Positions 1 to 12,263 of a stretch of DNA of 64,000 nt are shown in pieces (position 1 is the stretch's first letter; the number at the start of each line of letters is the position of its first letter). The stretch covers positions 171,773-235,772 of the forward strand of contig JBDOQK010000055.1 of the NCBI GenBank assembly GCA_040437565.1, given 5' to 3'. A program made the translations under genes and the position numbers. The notes beneath the pieces were generated by a model. It was not told the DNA's origin, did no database searches, and saw nothing but the letters and a program-made list of their open reading frames with translations. The stretch is from Albugo candida (lineage: Eukaryota; Oomycota; Peronosporomycetes; Albuginales).

Positions 1-950
1 GCTTTCACGATGCCACCAATGCTCGGCGATACAGATTTCGATTCCAAAGGTGGGTAGATCGCGCAGACTGTTTGCACGGGCGAGCCCCATATGATAGAAT
101 ATCCGCCCAGATATTTTCTACTCCTGCGATGTCGTGAATTTCATACTGATGTGCCATTAGAAAGATCGCCCACCGCTGCAACTTTTCGGCCGTATATTTC
201 GGTACACCTGCGATGATACTATGAAGGTTGAATATATACCTCAGCTTCCGATGATCAGTATTCAAATTGAATCCCCTTGGGCAGTGCATCAAGTAGTCGG
301 CACGGCGAAACGTTTCCACAATCGTGTAGGCGTCTTTTTCCACAATTACTCACTTCATGTCAGCGCTACTGAAGGTGCCACTCAAAAACATTCAAAGACT
401 GATGATCTTGATCGTCCAAGATTTTTTTATGTCTTCTTTCGGAACTTGAGTAATGACTGTCCCAAATGACGATCCGAGGCATCCGTGAACACGCAAAGCT
501 GTTTGACTATGTCCAGGTGGGATAACTCCACTGATTTCGATAATGCCTACTTTGCAAGTTCGAGGCAGTGTTCTTCGTTTTCGGTCCAGCCTATTTTATC
601 CATACTGACTCTCTTGACTTGGGAACTATTCAGAACTCCGGTTACCTTGTACGCTCGCTCCATGGCATCTGTTAGTGTTACCACTATGCGGTTGTAGCCT
701 GAAATTGAAGAATGCATCCATCCCAAACCACACGAAAACTGTTGTAACTCTTGCCAATTTGCTTGGGAGGAGAGATTTACCAAGGCAGAGATACGCTCCA
801 GATCATGTTTCATACCATTTCCACTGAGAATGAGGCCGCACCATTTTGCTTCCTGCTGAAAAAAACTGCATTTGCTCGGGTTCAACTTCAAACGCTTCGT
901 TTCGCATACTATGAGCGTTTTTTCCAATAATATCAGCAGCTTTGGCTCAG

Positions 951-1594
951 TTGAAGGTGCCCATATTACTTGAATTAGACTAAACTGACTTCTCTAGTTG
1001 CCTAGGCTAGCTTAAATAACATATATACATATAAGAAACGTTTCGTGAAATACCTGTGGGAGTTGATATTATTTCCTCGTTGTTGCCTGCGGTGCGGTAG
1101 CGTTCACCACTACAGTACGAGAGTGTGTCCATTGTGTAACGGATAAATGTTGAAAGTTGTAAAACTTGTGAAAAAATGGTCCAAAAGTACCGTGTGTTGG
1201 ATAATGGTCCAAAAGTACCGTGGTTTGCAGACTGGTGTGCGCCACACTAGGCGGAACAATGCCATCCAACTAGGACTAGGATCTGAGTTGCACTTGCATT
1301 TTGACTTGTCTGTGTCGTACCCACAGTAATGATCCTCGGCTTCTGATAAACCCACCGNNNNNNNNNNNNNNNNNNNNNNNNNNNNNNNNNNNNNNNNNNN
1401 NNNNNNNNNNNNNNNNNNNNNNNNNNNNNNNNNNNNNNNNNNNNNNNNNNNNNNNNNACGCTAGCACCCTTGGTTGTGTCGATATGTCGACTTGGACCAT
1501 TGTTTTCGAGAGGAAAGAGTTAAGAAGAGGAGGTTTTCGAGTTGTTTGGTACTAAATTGGCGGGTTACATAGTAGACGGCAAATGGAGAAGTGC
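951..1594 (-). repeat. ~1 kb interspersed repeat, copy A, with 15-bp target duplication
   Basis: This block interrupts the gypsy reverse-transcriptase region and is bounded by an exact 15-bp direct repeat, GCAGCTTTGGCTCAG, at 936-950 and 1595-1609. On the plus strand it starts TTGAAGG and ends GAGAAGTGC; copy B (54805-55799) has the same ends and orientation. A 100-N gap (1358-1457) of unknown true size lies inside, so the real length is uncertain. The 15-bp duplication is too long for an LTR element (4-6 bp) and fits target-primed insertion, although no poly(A) tail is visible. In the minus orientation the unit opens with a leader and a short ORF beginning MVQVDISTQPRV. I do not recognise the family. 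Confidence 0.75.
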
Positions 1595-3241
1595 GCAGCT
1601 TTGGCTCAGTGATTTCATATCCAAGTAGATCATCCAACCATATTTTAGTTATCCCTTGTACTGAAGATTTGAAAACATTTCCTGAACAGTCGATTGACAG
1701 TAGGCTACACTTTCTGTGCCTCTCATAAGTACTCTTGTTGGGGTGTACACACCATATCCGTAAAAAAACTGAACCAATCCTGACAGCTTTCATCCAGTAG
1801 GAACTGCCAGTAGCCTTTGAAAAGTCCAATAAGAAGCAGACTTTTGAGCCTTGAAGGTGATCAAAACTCACTTCAATTATAGGCATGGGCCACAGTACTC
1901 ACTCTGTCTGGGCATTTACCGCCCGCACGTTCACAGTCATCCGAAATTTTGCAACACCTGGACTCCTCACAATGAGTGGGTGAGATGACCAATGGCTCGG
2001 TTGGTTCCTGTAACATAATCCTGCATCCACAGGTGCTCTCGCATAAATTGACGGTGCGCTGGCGGGTATCTGCGAGCCTTGCATTGTACCGTTTTTGCAC
2101 CGTCCCTTGGACGCACTTTCAGAGGTGGCATGTCGATTGGTGGGTCATTTCCCAATCGCACTCGAAAACAATCCTGATACTTCAAGAGTATTATTTGTAG
2201 TTTACTGTCAAATCCGTCGCTTCATCCATTCACCTTCGCTTCTGCAACTTTGTTATTCAATACAAGCTGGACCTCTGAATGATCTTGTTCTTGATCTTCC
2301 GGAAACCAGCTCGTTTCTTCAGTTCTGACGAGAACTTGCTCCTCCTCCGTAAGATCGCCTTATTCATGCTGAATGCAAGCACCGACAATCTCATCTTGTA
2401 ACTCGCCGTCGCTTTCAACGCGATCAAATTCCACATCGGGCATACGGAGCCTTTTGTGATGTAACATTTGGCTTGGATCTTAGCTTAATCGCCGGAGAAC
2501 CTCCTTCCCTAGTAGGACCTGTACCAGTCCAATCGGCAAATTCTTTTCCGCAATACAGCAAGCCACATTCCTCAACGCCAAATATCCGGCGTCCGTCGCG
2601 GATTTAAAATTGAGCTTCACCACTTGATGTATTTTCGACTTTTGCTTGGTGAAGCTCTGAATTGTAATCGGGTTCGCAAGACCTGGAATGGTCAGCCACA
2701 CACCCTTTTGTCGAAGCTGGGCTATAAGCGATGGAGTAACCACTGATTCTTCCGCACCACCGTCCGGAGTGATCACAACTTCGTGATCCTCTGCAGTCCA
2801 TCCTAATATAGTCTCTTTTGGCTTCTCCGATACCACTGCAACAATCATTCGATTTCCGGGACTTGGCCTAATTCTTATCGAATACCTGCCTTGCTTCATC
2901 TGCTGTGACACTCGGGCATTGAAGCACTCCGTGGTCCTCTGAGACATACTTGTAGCATGCAAAGCGTGTGCCCGCTCCTTTTTTCTCGCCCTCGCTTTTC
3001 CACAACAGTTTTTCTGACCTCGGTTTTGATTTGGCAGCGTTTTGTTCCATCGCTCTATCTCCCAATACCTTGGAACGGCTATCGTCCGGTGAAAAGGACT
3101 CGAACTTGAGAAACTTTGCAGCTGTACCTTGATCCAATTCAGGAAAAGCACTGTTGATCTTTTCATGGCCTTGTTTTGGCTTTTCTTGAGCTCTCTCTGA
3201 ATTTCGCCGGACGCAGCGCTTTATTGAGATGAGCAATGCCA

Positions 3242-3654
3242 GACTTCTCAATTCGCCGGCTACTACGTAACCCGCCAATTTAGTACCAAACAACTCGAAA
3301 ACCTCCTCTTCTTAACTCTTTCCTCTCGAAAACAATGGTCCAAGTCGACATATCGACACAACCAAGGGTGCTAGCGTCCACTTGTAGTGACGTGGCAACC
3401 CTCATGAGTCACCCTATTTTGGGTGATTGCATGATTGTTGATTATTCATCAACCCTGTGTGATGACGTGGAAAGTACCCTCACCCCCAGTGTGACGGTAC
3501 AGGGTAATACCGGTACTACCGGTGTCGGATGTGGTACCGGTGGTACATGCGGTANNNNNNNNNNNNNNNNNNNNNNNNNNNNNNNNNNNNNNNNNNNNNN
3601 NNNNNNNNNNNNNNNNNNNNNNNNNNNNNNNNNNNNNNNNNNNNNNNNNNNNNN
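3242..3654 (+). repeat. ~1 kb interspersed repeat, copy C (3' end lost in gap)
   Basis: From GACTTCTCAATTCGCCGG onward this is the reverse complement of the right-hand end of copies A and B, so it sits in the gypsy gag region in the opposite orientation to copy A. It carries the leader and the ORF start MVQVDISTQPRVLAS, followed by a run of GTACCGG/GGTGT-rich low-complexity sequence that leads into an N gap at 3555-3654. The far end and its target duplication lie inside that gap. After the gap the sequence is gypsy gag again. Confidence 0.65.
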
Positions 3655-4932
3655 ATCGTACGCCATGTAAATATCCATGACCTTTCTCTTCTCTTTCTTT
3701 GTACTTCCCCTATACATCGGGGGTAGAGGCATATTCGCCCCAATGGCCAACGTCTCACGCTCCGAGCGATTGTAGCTAATCTCCTCCATAGACCGCTCAT
3801 CCTGAACGGAGAAAAGTCCCCAATGTGCTTCACTAGCCGCACGCGAGAACTCCTCGAGGTAAGATATCTTATTCTGCTGGACCCCCATAGTCTCAGTTTT
3901 CTCCTATGATGCCTGGAACTGATGGGCCAGAAACCCTTTCTGTTGCTTCATTTCCCGCTTCATGGATTGCTGTTTCTCGTTCAGCGACAGCTGGTTCTAA
4001 AACTGCTGGGCCGGATACTCTTGCGTCCTTTGCGCTATGTACTCCGTCTGCCGCGACTGTTCCTCAGCAGCATCCAGGCCGATTGACTTCTGCAACGGGC
4101 TTTTGATTATGACTCGCCTCGTTGGGTTTGCACAATATTTTGTATGACGTGCTCTCTACACTTCGCAGAGGTCTTTGTCGTCTTTCGTCACCACTACTGA
4201 TGAAACTCTTGACTACTAGCACGATACTTGCGGCTAAACAATTCTTTGTCGAAGTCCGCACTCACAAAGACAGCCTTGCCGCTCTTCTTCACACGGCTCC
4301 CGTGTTGTGTATTACCTAGTTTCTTTTTGTTGGGTAAAAACAATCTACCTATCCCGCGTCCACTCCGTGTTATTTCCGTAAACCGGCTAAGTACTCAGAC
4401 CCGGATCCGTTCCAGACCCAACAGTAAGTAAGAATCACTTATGCAAATAAAAAGAGGTAGACGATTCTTCGAAGAAGGAGGCGATCCAACAAAAGTTTGA
4501 TAACATGATTGCGATAAATAAAGATTTCGCGACATTTCTAGATTTGATTGCAGATTGTGTGCTCAGTGTTAGCTGCTTGTCTGCTTCCGCACATAACGAT
4601 ATTATTGTCTAAAAGACCTAGAAGCACTGACGATGCTTTTATTGATGTCATTTCGTTCTCCTTTACATTCTAGGATCTTCTACGCTCTAGTAACTTACAG
4701 ACGAAGATTGTAATATGCAAGCATATCCGCTGTACATACTTCATGTATAAGAGTACTTCTTTGACATGACGAAAGTATTCGTTTATCACATGTCGGTGTT
4801 TCCCCTTTAGCTGTTAGATGCTGGACTGAGCTCGAGATGAGTATGTTGAAAACACCGCTAACAAAAGTACGAGCAAATAAGATTTGAAACAAGTTTTCAT
4901 TGCTTGTACAGTAAATGGAAGTTGGTATTGAT

Positions 4933-6200
4933 GACTGAGTTATTTCTTTTTCAAAAGGCAGGCACCTTCATTGCAATCAGGGCGCTAACATCAACATTAT
5001 GTGTTCGATTCGTTTTGTTCTGATGAACTGCAACACTTTGCTTCGTTCAGACCTTTTATATCTTCCACATCAAATCAGCAAAGGTGGATAGCACATTGAA
5101 GCTTGTCTATCATACTAGAACTCGACTGATTGACTTTGTTGAATGTTCGCCAGCCTAAAGACAAGAATGTAGGAAAAAGTGTAACAAAACTTGTTCAGAG
5201 ATGGCTAGTGGCTCTGCTGAACATCCTTCTTTAAGTACATAAAACTGGTTCCTCCCTTTTACAAAAAAGGCGCTTTCGGCTGCATCTGTCGGTTGCCTTA
5301 CTTCTTGCAAGAAAAGTCGAATGTGAAAAAAAGCACGACATATTTCTTTCTCTGCTTAGTCTTCCCGCCAATTGCAAGCAGACACAGTTTTTCGCGATCG
5401 TAGCACTTCCGTGAAACGAACCCGATCGTGCGCACTTGATATAAATCAAACTCGGTGCTGAATTTTTTGTAGTCGCCAAAGTCGCTGTTCAGTCAATTGA
5501 CGATTACATCGATCTANNNNNNNNNNNNNNNNNNNNNNNNNNNNNNNNNNNNNNNNNNNNNNNNNNNNNNNNNNNNNNNNNNNNNNNNNNNNNNNNNNNN
5601 NNNNNNNNNNNNNNNNGACTGAGTTATTTCTTTTTCAAAAGGCAGGCACCTTCATTGCAATCAGGGCGCTAACATCAACATTATGTGTTCGATTCGTTTT
5701 GTTCTGATGAACTGCAACACTTTGCTTCGTTCAGACCTTTTATATCTTCCACATCAAATCAGCAAAGGTGGATAGCACATTGAAGCTTGTCTATCATACT
5801 AGAACTCGACTGATTGACTTTGTTGAATGTTCGCCAGCCTAAAGACAAGAATGTAGGAAAAAGTGTAACAAAACTTGTTCAGAGATGGCTAGTGGCTCTG
5901 CTGAACATCCTTCTTTAAGTACATAAAACTGGTTCCTCCCTTTTACAAAAAAGGCGCTTTCGGCTGCATCTGTCGGTTGCCTTACTTCTTGCAAGAAAAG
6001 TCGAATGTGAAAAAAAGCACGACATATTTCTTTCTCTGCTTAGTCTTCCCGCCAATTGCAAGCAGACACAGTTTTTCGCGATCGTAGCACTTCCGTGAAA
6101 CGAACCCGATCGTGCGCACTTGATATAAATCAAACTCGGTGCTGAATTTTTTGTAGTCGCCAAAGTCGCTGTTCAGTCAATTGACGATTACATCGATCTA
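4933..6200. repeat. Gap-flanking direct duplication (584 bp)
   Basis: Positions 4933-5516 recur as 5617-6200, with the 100-N gap 5517-5616 exactly between them. By eye the copies look identical. The pattern recurs at most gaps in this window and is most simply two contig ends that overlap but were not merged. The stretch should probably be counted once. Confidence 0.8.
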
Positions 6201-6526
6201 AGTGAAGTACATCGTCACAGTGCAAGACATTATCCCCTTTCACTACTTCCTTTTCAAAAACAATAGTGCATTTACTAATCATTCAGGTGGTTGGAAAAAC
6301 GCTCCAGTCTTTACTGTACCGTGCGTTCACCTAAAAAGGGAGATTTGATTCGACTGCCTTAGACTAGAGCTGATGTGCACAGGATGCTGTCGGACTGTAT
6401 ATTTTGTAAGAATCGTGATCGTGATCGCATTAAAAGCAAATGGAATGCTGAACGATATATACTTTTTGAAAAGGATGGCTAGGAAAGCCGTACTGTATTG
6501 AAGTCATAAATAGACAGCGACCTCTA

Positions 6527-6758
6527 ACTATCATATTCTCCAAAGGAATTTGATCGAAAGCCGATGGATCACAAACGATAGGTGCATATTTTNNNNNNNN
6601 NNNNNNNNNNNNNNNNNNNNNNNNNNNNNNNNNNNNNNNNNNNNNNNNNNNNNNNNNNNNNNNNNNNNNNNNNNNNNNNNNNNNNNNNNNNNACTATCAT
6701 ATTCTCCAAAGGAATTTGATCGAAAGCCGATGGATCACAAACGATAGGTGCATATTTT
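6527..6758. repeat. Gap-flanking direct duplication (66 bp)
   Basis: 6527-6592 recurs as 6693-6758 on either side of the N gap 6593-6692. This is the likely assembly overlap artefact described for the other gaps. Confidence 0.8.
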
Positions 6759-9530
6759 CTGTATCATTTCGTGCTTTCACACCATTTTGTCGATATTACT
6801 GATCGTGAAAACACATGTAAGATCGCTCAAATATGCACCTGTCATCTAAGGTGATTGAAGAATATATTAGTACATCCAGACTGCTTTAAGTGATTAGCTG
6901 GCACGATAGTGCCTGCGAGTAAAGCACTTAGCCTCCTAAGATCGTGAGCTTGATGGACTCTCACGAAGTGATGACAAATTTGGCATGTGCCAATGCACAT
7001 CTACCTAGTATAGAAAGATATGGAGGTGTAATCAAATCATCTCATTTTTGTTTTCCGCACTGTGCGTTATTCGCTGATATCGGCTATCATGTGTGTTACC
7101 AATTCAAACGTCCCTTACATTCGCGTGAATATCGTTGCAGACTTCTTTCTTACTGCACTTTTACAGAGAAGCACAAATTTCATTGCTTTTGTTTTGCGGA
7201 TTTCAAACAAGCCTAAATGCTGCTGTTTGACGATGTTCAGATACGTTATTCAGAATAATGCAGGTGTATGATATGGGCATGCTTGATCATAAAAGTAATA
7301 GAGCTTGCTATCGCTGACGCACTGAACCGACGCCTATGGGAGGATGATTTTTTTAGAAGCTAAGCAAGGACTCAGAAATTTGTAACTGCAAGTACGAACA
7401 AGTGCTGTTTTTGCTTTTTGTACAGAATGATTATTTATACAAATTTCGATCTTGTTCAAGAGTACGTTTGCACGTTTACTTCGATCACAGAAATACTACT
7501 TTGTAACATTGCAGTCATTGTTTACCCATTATCGGTGACGTAACAATATCATGCAGAGATCAACTCTGACAGATAGGTGGCAGGGGTATACTCTGTGCAA
7601 TTAAACGTTATCAATCGTCGCTTACTTCACTACAATCAGATTTACTCATTCAACGCATTGGATTTTCAAGTCCAACTTTGTCGCACTAGCCTGGTTCTGC
7701 AGGCCAAAAGCGTCTACCAGTCTACCGAAATGAATCAAAAAAATTGTCAAACCGTGCACTAATCGTCACTTTACGGTTTTGAGCTCCTAATCATAATCAA
7801 CTTGGTTGATTCATCAATTTAGCCTGTAAATCCTCGCCATTTTTCGAGCGGCATTGTGTGAAAGAGATGCAGCGCGTTTTACGGATAAAAAAGTCAACGA
7901 GTAAATGAAGAGAGTATTTTATGCCCTATTAGTAATGTGAAGGTTCCGTGCAAATATTAACGTAACTTAGTCAGTGTACTGCTCTGATTTTTTGTGTTCA
8001 TTATGTCTATGATTGATCCACTCTCATTTTCAGACAACGCTCACTTATGCGGTCGTATGAATGGACATCGCATAGAGATCGACTAGCGCTTGAGATTCAG
8101 GAAAAACCGCTTTAACCATTTTCGAATTAAAAATAAAATTCCGTGGTAGACGAAAGCTGTCTACGGCGTCAAATATCTTTACCTCACAACTGACCAATGG
8201 CGCACGAAAAAGGAATTGGTATCAAAACTATTATGAGTTATTCCAGATTCTGATATTCGGTTAGCTAATCGAGCTGCCTGTTTCTAATTGGAGAATTCGG
8301 TCAAGTATTTGGGCATTTGCATCAGCCAGACACCTACTCGTTCATCTATATATCAAGTCTCGACAAGCGTTTTTAAATTGGGTTTGGTGTGCGGTTTCGA
8401 CGTGCCAGTAATGCGAGGACGACTATTCAGTACGCAGATGATAATTTTGTCACCTCTATCGGATCGTAGTATACACATGGACATATCAGTAGAGAGTATT
8501 TGACAGCGGTAATTAGTGCAAAATCAATTTGTGCTTTTTCGAATACACAAACATGATTCAAAACGCATATACTTGATCGGCAAAACGTTATGTACCTTTG
8601 TCGACACGATGGTGAACTATAAATCCCTTCTTTGGTGAGCCGAACCAAGCTACGACACATCCATTATATGCAGGTGTTGGAAGACGGTGCCTCGATTCTT
8701 CCTTCGCAGTAGTGATGTGCTTCGACGGAAATAACTTAGCTTCTACAACTTCCCTTTGGAGCACATACACCAACCAACATTTTCGCTATCGCAACAATCG
8801 CTATGGGGATGAAGATATAATGAAAGATAACGTCTTTTTTTTTAATTGAAAGCAGCATTCAAAATGTGGCATCAGATAGAATGTTGCATTATCATTTCAG
8901 ATATGGACTTACTCCAAGGATTATCATATCACATGAAACTATCGATGTGGTCCACTGCGTTTTACAGCTGCTTTCCGTAAAGCAAGTACACAAAATCTTT
9001 ACTAAAAGCTTGAGATGATGGAAGAACAACGTCGGACATTGGAAACGTTTGCTCCATTCTTCGACATACGACATATCCAAACTTCTTCATCGATGGTCAC
9101 GCATGAACTACGAGAAAAGTGCTGAAAAAACGCGACTGGTGAGGTTACACAAAGATCATAAGGTCAAAATATATTGAGTTTCTCATTTACTTGATGCTGA
9201 ACTAGTCCTAGTAACTAACAAAAAGCATGCATCGACGAATGTTACATGACGGAGATCCCAATACATAAGATATAGCTCGAGAAAAGTTGTTAAGTCGACC
9301 TCATTACGAAGTCACACAGCTACAGCAGCGTATCAACTCGACGGCTGACTCAGCACTTTGATCCAACCAAACACAGGTGCAAGGCCGTCTCATGCGAAAG
9401 CACAATGTAAGGATAATAAAAAAAAATATGTTCGAGCTATACCATGCCCAAGCTCTCTCGGATAAATCTCCCGAAGCAGAGTCAGCCAATTTTTGACGCA
9501 TTGGGCATTGCGGGGGTGGAAATCGGACAC

Positions 9531-10128
9531 ATACGGAACGGTTTTGAATGTTCTCAACTACAACACGGCGTCTTTGTAGTGCTGTCTTACCGATTCAAAA
9601 AACATTTGAGTTTTTCTGTACTTTCAGATGCTGTAACTTCGGGCTTGGTTCTAATTTTGGAACCATACTAAGCACGACATCATATTATGCACTGCCTTCT
9701 CGTGGAGCAGCGGAATTGGATCAAATCTCCTTGTCGAGTTTGATTAGATCTTACCATTACGTCAGGAGCTACTCCCTACNNNNNNNNNNNNNNNNNNNNN
9801 NNNNNNNNNNNNNNNNNNNNNNNNNNNNNNNNNNNNNNNNNNNNNNNNNNNNNNNNNNNNNNNNNNNNNNNNNNNNNNNATACGGAACGGTTTTGAATGT
9901 TCTCAACTACAACACGGCGTCTTTGTAGTGCTGTCTTACCGATTCAAAAAACATTTGAGTTTTTCTGTACTTTCAGATGCTGTAACTTCGGGCTTGGTTC
10001 TAATTTTGGAACCATACTAAGCACGACATCATATTATGCACTGCCTTCTCGTGGAGCAGCGGAATTGGATCAAATCTCCTTGTCGAGTTTGATTAGATCT
10101 TACCATTACGTCAGGAGCTACTCCCTAC
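9531..10128. repeat. Gap-flanking direct duplication (249 bp)
   Basis: 9531-9779 recurs as 9880-10128 around the N gap 9780-9879. The duplicated ORF beginning MFSTTTRRLC is therefore one sequence, not two genes. No function is recognisable in it. Confidence 0.8.
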
Positions 10129-10134
10129 TTGGGA

Positions 10135-10550
10135 CCGGTTCTTTCCACGTTGATGCACATTGCGTGTGCACTTGTGCTGACAATACGCAGAGAATGGGAG
10201 AACTGTCAGCGAATCATATATCTAACCCATGGATCAAAATTGGAAGTTGTTGGATCACCGATTTGTAACTCCGACAATTCCAGCGCTTCCCGGGATTACA
10301 CCACATTGGATGCGCACGTTCGATATTTCCGAAGAAGTGTTACTACATTCAAAACAAGCAAATTCAGCTAGCATAGGTGCTAGATCAGCAAATAATGAAG
10401 TGACCATTCGATAGATTTCAGAAGTCAGAGTTCATTGCTGCGAGCACCGCACAGAGAAGTAGGAACGCGTGCCACTTCTATGCTAATCCTGGACACGTCT
10501 TGGCAAGCACGGTACTTCTCGAAACATATTACAAGCTCGCAAAGGTATTA
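10135..10550 (+). repeat. ~1 kb interspersed repeat, copy D (decayed fragment)
   Basis: This segment aligns by eye with the reverse complement of copy B (about 55040-55500). Shared blocks include the equivalents of CCACGTTGGACGCATATTG, of AACTCCGACAGTTCCAGC, of GTGCGCACGTTCGGTA, and a later block around CAGAAGTC. Similarity is patchy, so this looks like the oldest of the four copies. Ends and target duplications could not be defined. Confidence 0.5.
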
Positions 10551-10721
10551 TCATGCAACTTTTTTGTATGTATGATTATTGAGAATAGCAGAGGCATCAA
10601 CGAAGTCAGTCAGTCGAAAACTAGATGTATAGAACCTAAATCTGAGATCGTTTTGGCAGAAGAGGCTGCTATTATTTGAAGGAGTTTTTTTAGAATACCT
10701 CGTCCTGCTGGTACTTGTCAT

Positions 10722-10968
10722 GTTTTTTTCCAAGGATTTCATTACGCTGTTTATCTGGTTCTTTAACTATTTTGCTTATCCTATCATGAGCCCCTGACCG
10801 TGTGAATATCACTTAAGTCTGACTTCAAACCTAGGGAGGCAGATATTTTTAAGCTTATTGCTTGGGTGGGCTCAAACCGCTGCCCACACTGCCGGGGATC
10901 GGACTAACGACCTCCGGCAGGGGGTCCGTGCGCTCATATGCTTAACCGACTGAGCTGGGTACGGACTT
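10722..10968 (-). mobile_element. tRNA-derived SINE with 16-bp target duplication
   Basis: On the minus strand the element opens with a tRNA-like head: a box A-like CAGCTCAGTCGGTTAAG near 10957-10941 and, about 45 nt on, a box B-like GGTCGTTAGTCCGATCCCC. The 3' end is A-rich (GGAAAAAAAC). It is bounded by a 16-bp direct repeat, TGCTGGTACTTGTCAT at 10706-10721 and TGCTGATACTTGTCAT at 10969-10984, with one mismatch. Head, tail and duplication together are the standard signature of a SINE moved by a LINE. tRNA-derived SINEs are known from Phytophthora infestans. A functional tRNA gene is excluded because no cloverleaf 3' half closes. Length is 247 bp. Confidence 0.85.
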
Positions 10969-12263
10969 TGCTGATACTTGTCATATTGTAGAACAGAGCC
11001 CGGCATCTGATGAAGTCGATTAGTATGATTCTAGTAATAGAGACCCTTTGACTGATACTTGTCGATAATCTGCCCAAACATGAGCTTTAGGATCCTCACT
11101 CTCTGATTTCTTGATGCGCTTTCTAATCTAAGCCTTATTCCAACTATCTTTAAGTACTGTTACCGGCATTACTTGCAGCCGCAAAGTTTGAATATCAGCA
11201 GGTTCGATCGCACTTACTTTAGGCGGAGAAATCATCATAAGACTTGCAGCACAAAATGAGGATTTGATGCATCCGTTTCGATCAATTGTGGCTTTTCCGT
11301 TGGCTATAACACTTTACCAACAAATGTGCCATCAAATGTCACACATCTCGATTCAAATCTGTAACTGGATGAATTTGACCCGAAGCTAAGAAAGCTTTGT
11401 TCAGTCGATAAGTCGAGCAGTGAGAAGGAGCTTAACGACTTTTTGATACGATCCAACTAGAGACTGAATAGAAACTACATGATGACTGCTGGAAGAATCG
11501 CACGCTATACCTCAGACTTGAAAATTACCCACGCATAAATTCTCCTTTTTATTAAATGAAAAATTAATCTATCATGCAGTATTCAAGTTGAGAAGGCCCC
11601 ATCAAATAATCAGTATACGCATTATGTACAACGAAAGTCTGGACTTCCTCCTACGCGATTACACGCTATGAAATACATGTAAGCTGAAAGCAAGATGCTT
11701 AACGTAGAAAAATACAGAAAAATCCATTGCTATCATGAGGCTTGTCAGGGTATGAGTGCAATTCAGATCATTCTACATCATGAATGTTTTCTTTAAACAC
11801 GTATTCCTCTTTCATACTTTATGAAGGACAGTGAGACGTATCACATCATGCGTGCAAGATTTGGGGACATGCTCCAGCAAGAAGTTGAAGTTCGACCTAA
11901 CTCAGAGCACCAAACGTGGCGAATTCAAGCAGTCTTAAGTTATTCTATGAAGAAAATGCGCTTTATTTCACATACAAAAACTCAGAGCTCATCGGTTGAT
12001 GGGAGGAAGCCTCGGGAGATTGTAATTGCATAATGTTTTTGTATAAAACCATGCATCTTCAATTCAGGTTCTACTTGAGCATTGTATCCAGGTGTAATCG
12101 TGATAAGCGGAATTAGTCGAGAGTATTCGATAGAGCATGATCGCTAACCTATCAGTAAAAGTGGTTGCTGAATTACATGGAACAAGACTTGAGCGTCCGT
12201 TAAATTTTAGTCGCGTGTGCCTGGTCCCCGTCTCTCTTTTGAGTATATACAGCTAAGGCTACA

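Larger units (their letters stand above)
1..4310 (-). mobile_element. Ty3/gypsy LTR retrotransposon fossil (internal region)
   Basis: Minus-strand pieces of a gypsy polyprotein follow each other in the expected order when read from high to low coordinates: gag-like sequence (about 4310-3660 and 3240-2870, with a CCHC-like segment), an aspartic-protease-like stretch (about 2800-2480), reverse transcriptase (about 2100-1610 and 927-547) and RNase H (343-1). Integrase would lie beyond the left window edge, and no LTR was recognised. The element is clearly broken, with many breaks (at least ten), and looks old. Two copies of an unrelated ~1 kb repeat are inserted in it (951-1594 and from 3242). 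The N gap at 3555-3654 hides part of gag. Confidence 0.85.
4311..9530. other. Gene-poor AT-rich stretch, no gene recognised
   Basis: Only short ORFs with no recognisable domain are present (for example 5231-5479 minus, 6944-7216 plus, 8288-8503 plus, 8588-8773 minus). No tRNA, rRNA or LTR was seen. Two assembly gaps with repeated flanks lie here (5517-5616 and 6593-6692). Sequence near 4320-4440 may still belong to the leader or LTR of the gypsy fossil, but this could not be shown. Confidence 0.5.

Noticed and set aside
951-1594. Interpretation of the ~1 kb repeat as a solo LTR
   Set aside because: Target duplications of 15-16 bp at two sites are incompatible with LTR integration (4-6 bp), and the ends are not TG...CA.
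8280-8480. YLGI and QYADD strings suggesting a LINE reverse transcriptase
   Set aside because: They occur in the wrong order for a reverse transcriptase (YLGI-type motif before YADD), in different frames, with no other conserved blocks around them.
9304-9501. Minus-strand ORF resembling gypsy gag (ASGDLSERAWAWYS)
   Set aside because: Only one short stretch is suggestive, with no zinc knuckle, protease or LTR nearby; likely chance.
10860-10970. Functional tRNA gene on the minus strand
   Set aside because: A and B boxes are present but no acceptor stem or closed cloverleaf forms, and the unit is framed by a tail and target duplications, so it is a SINE head.
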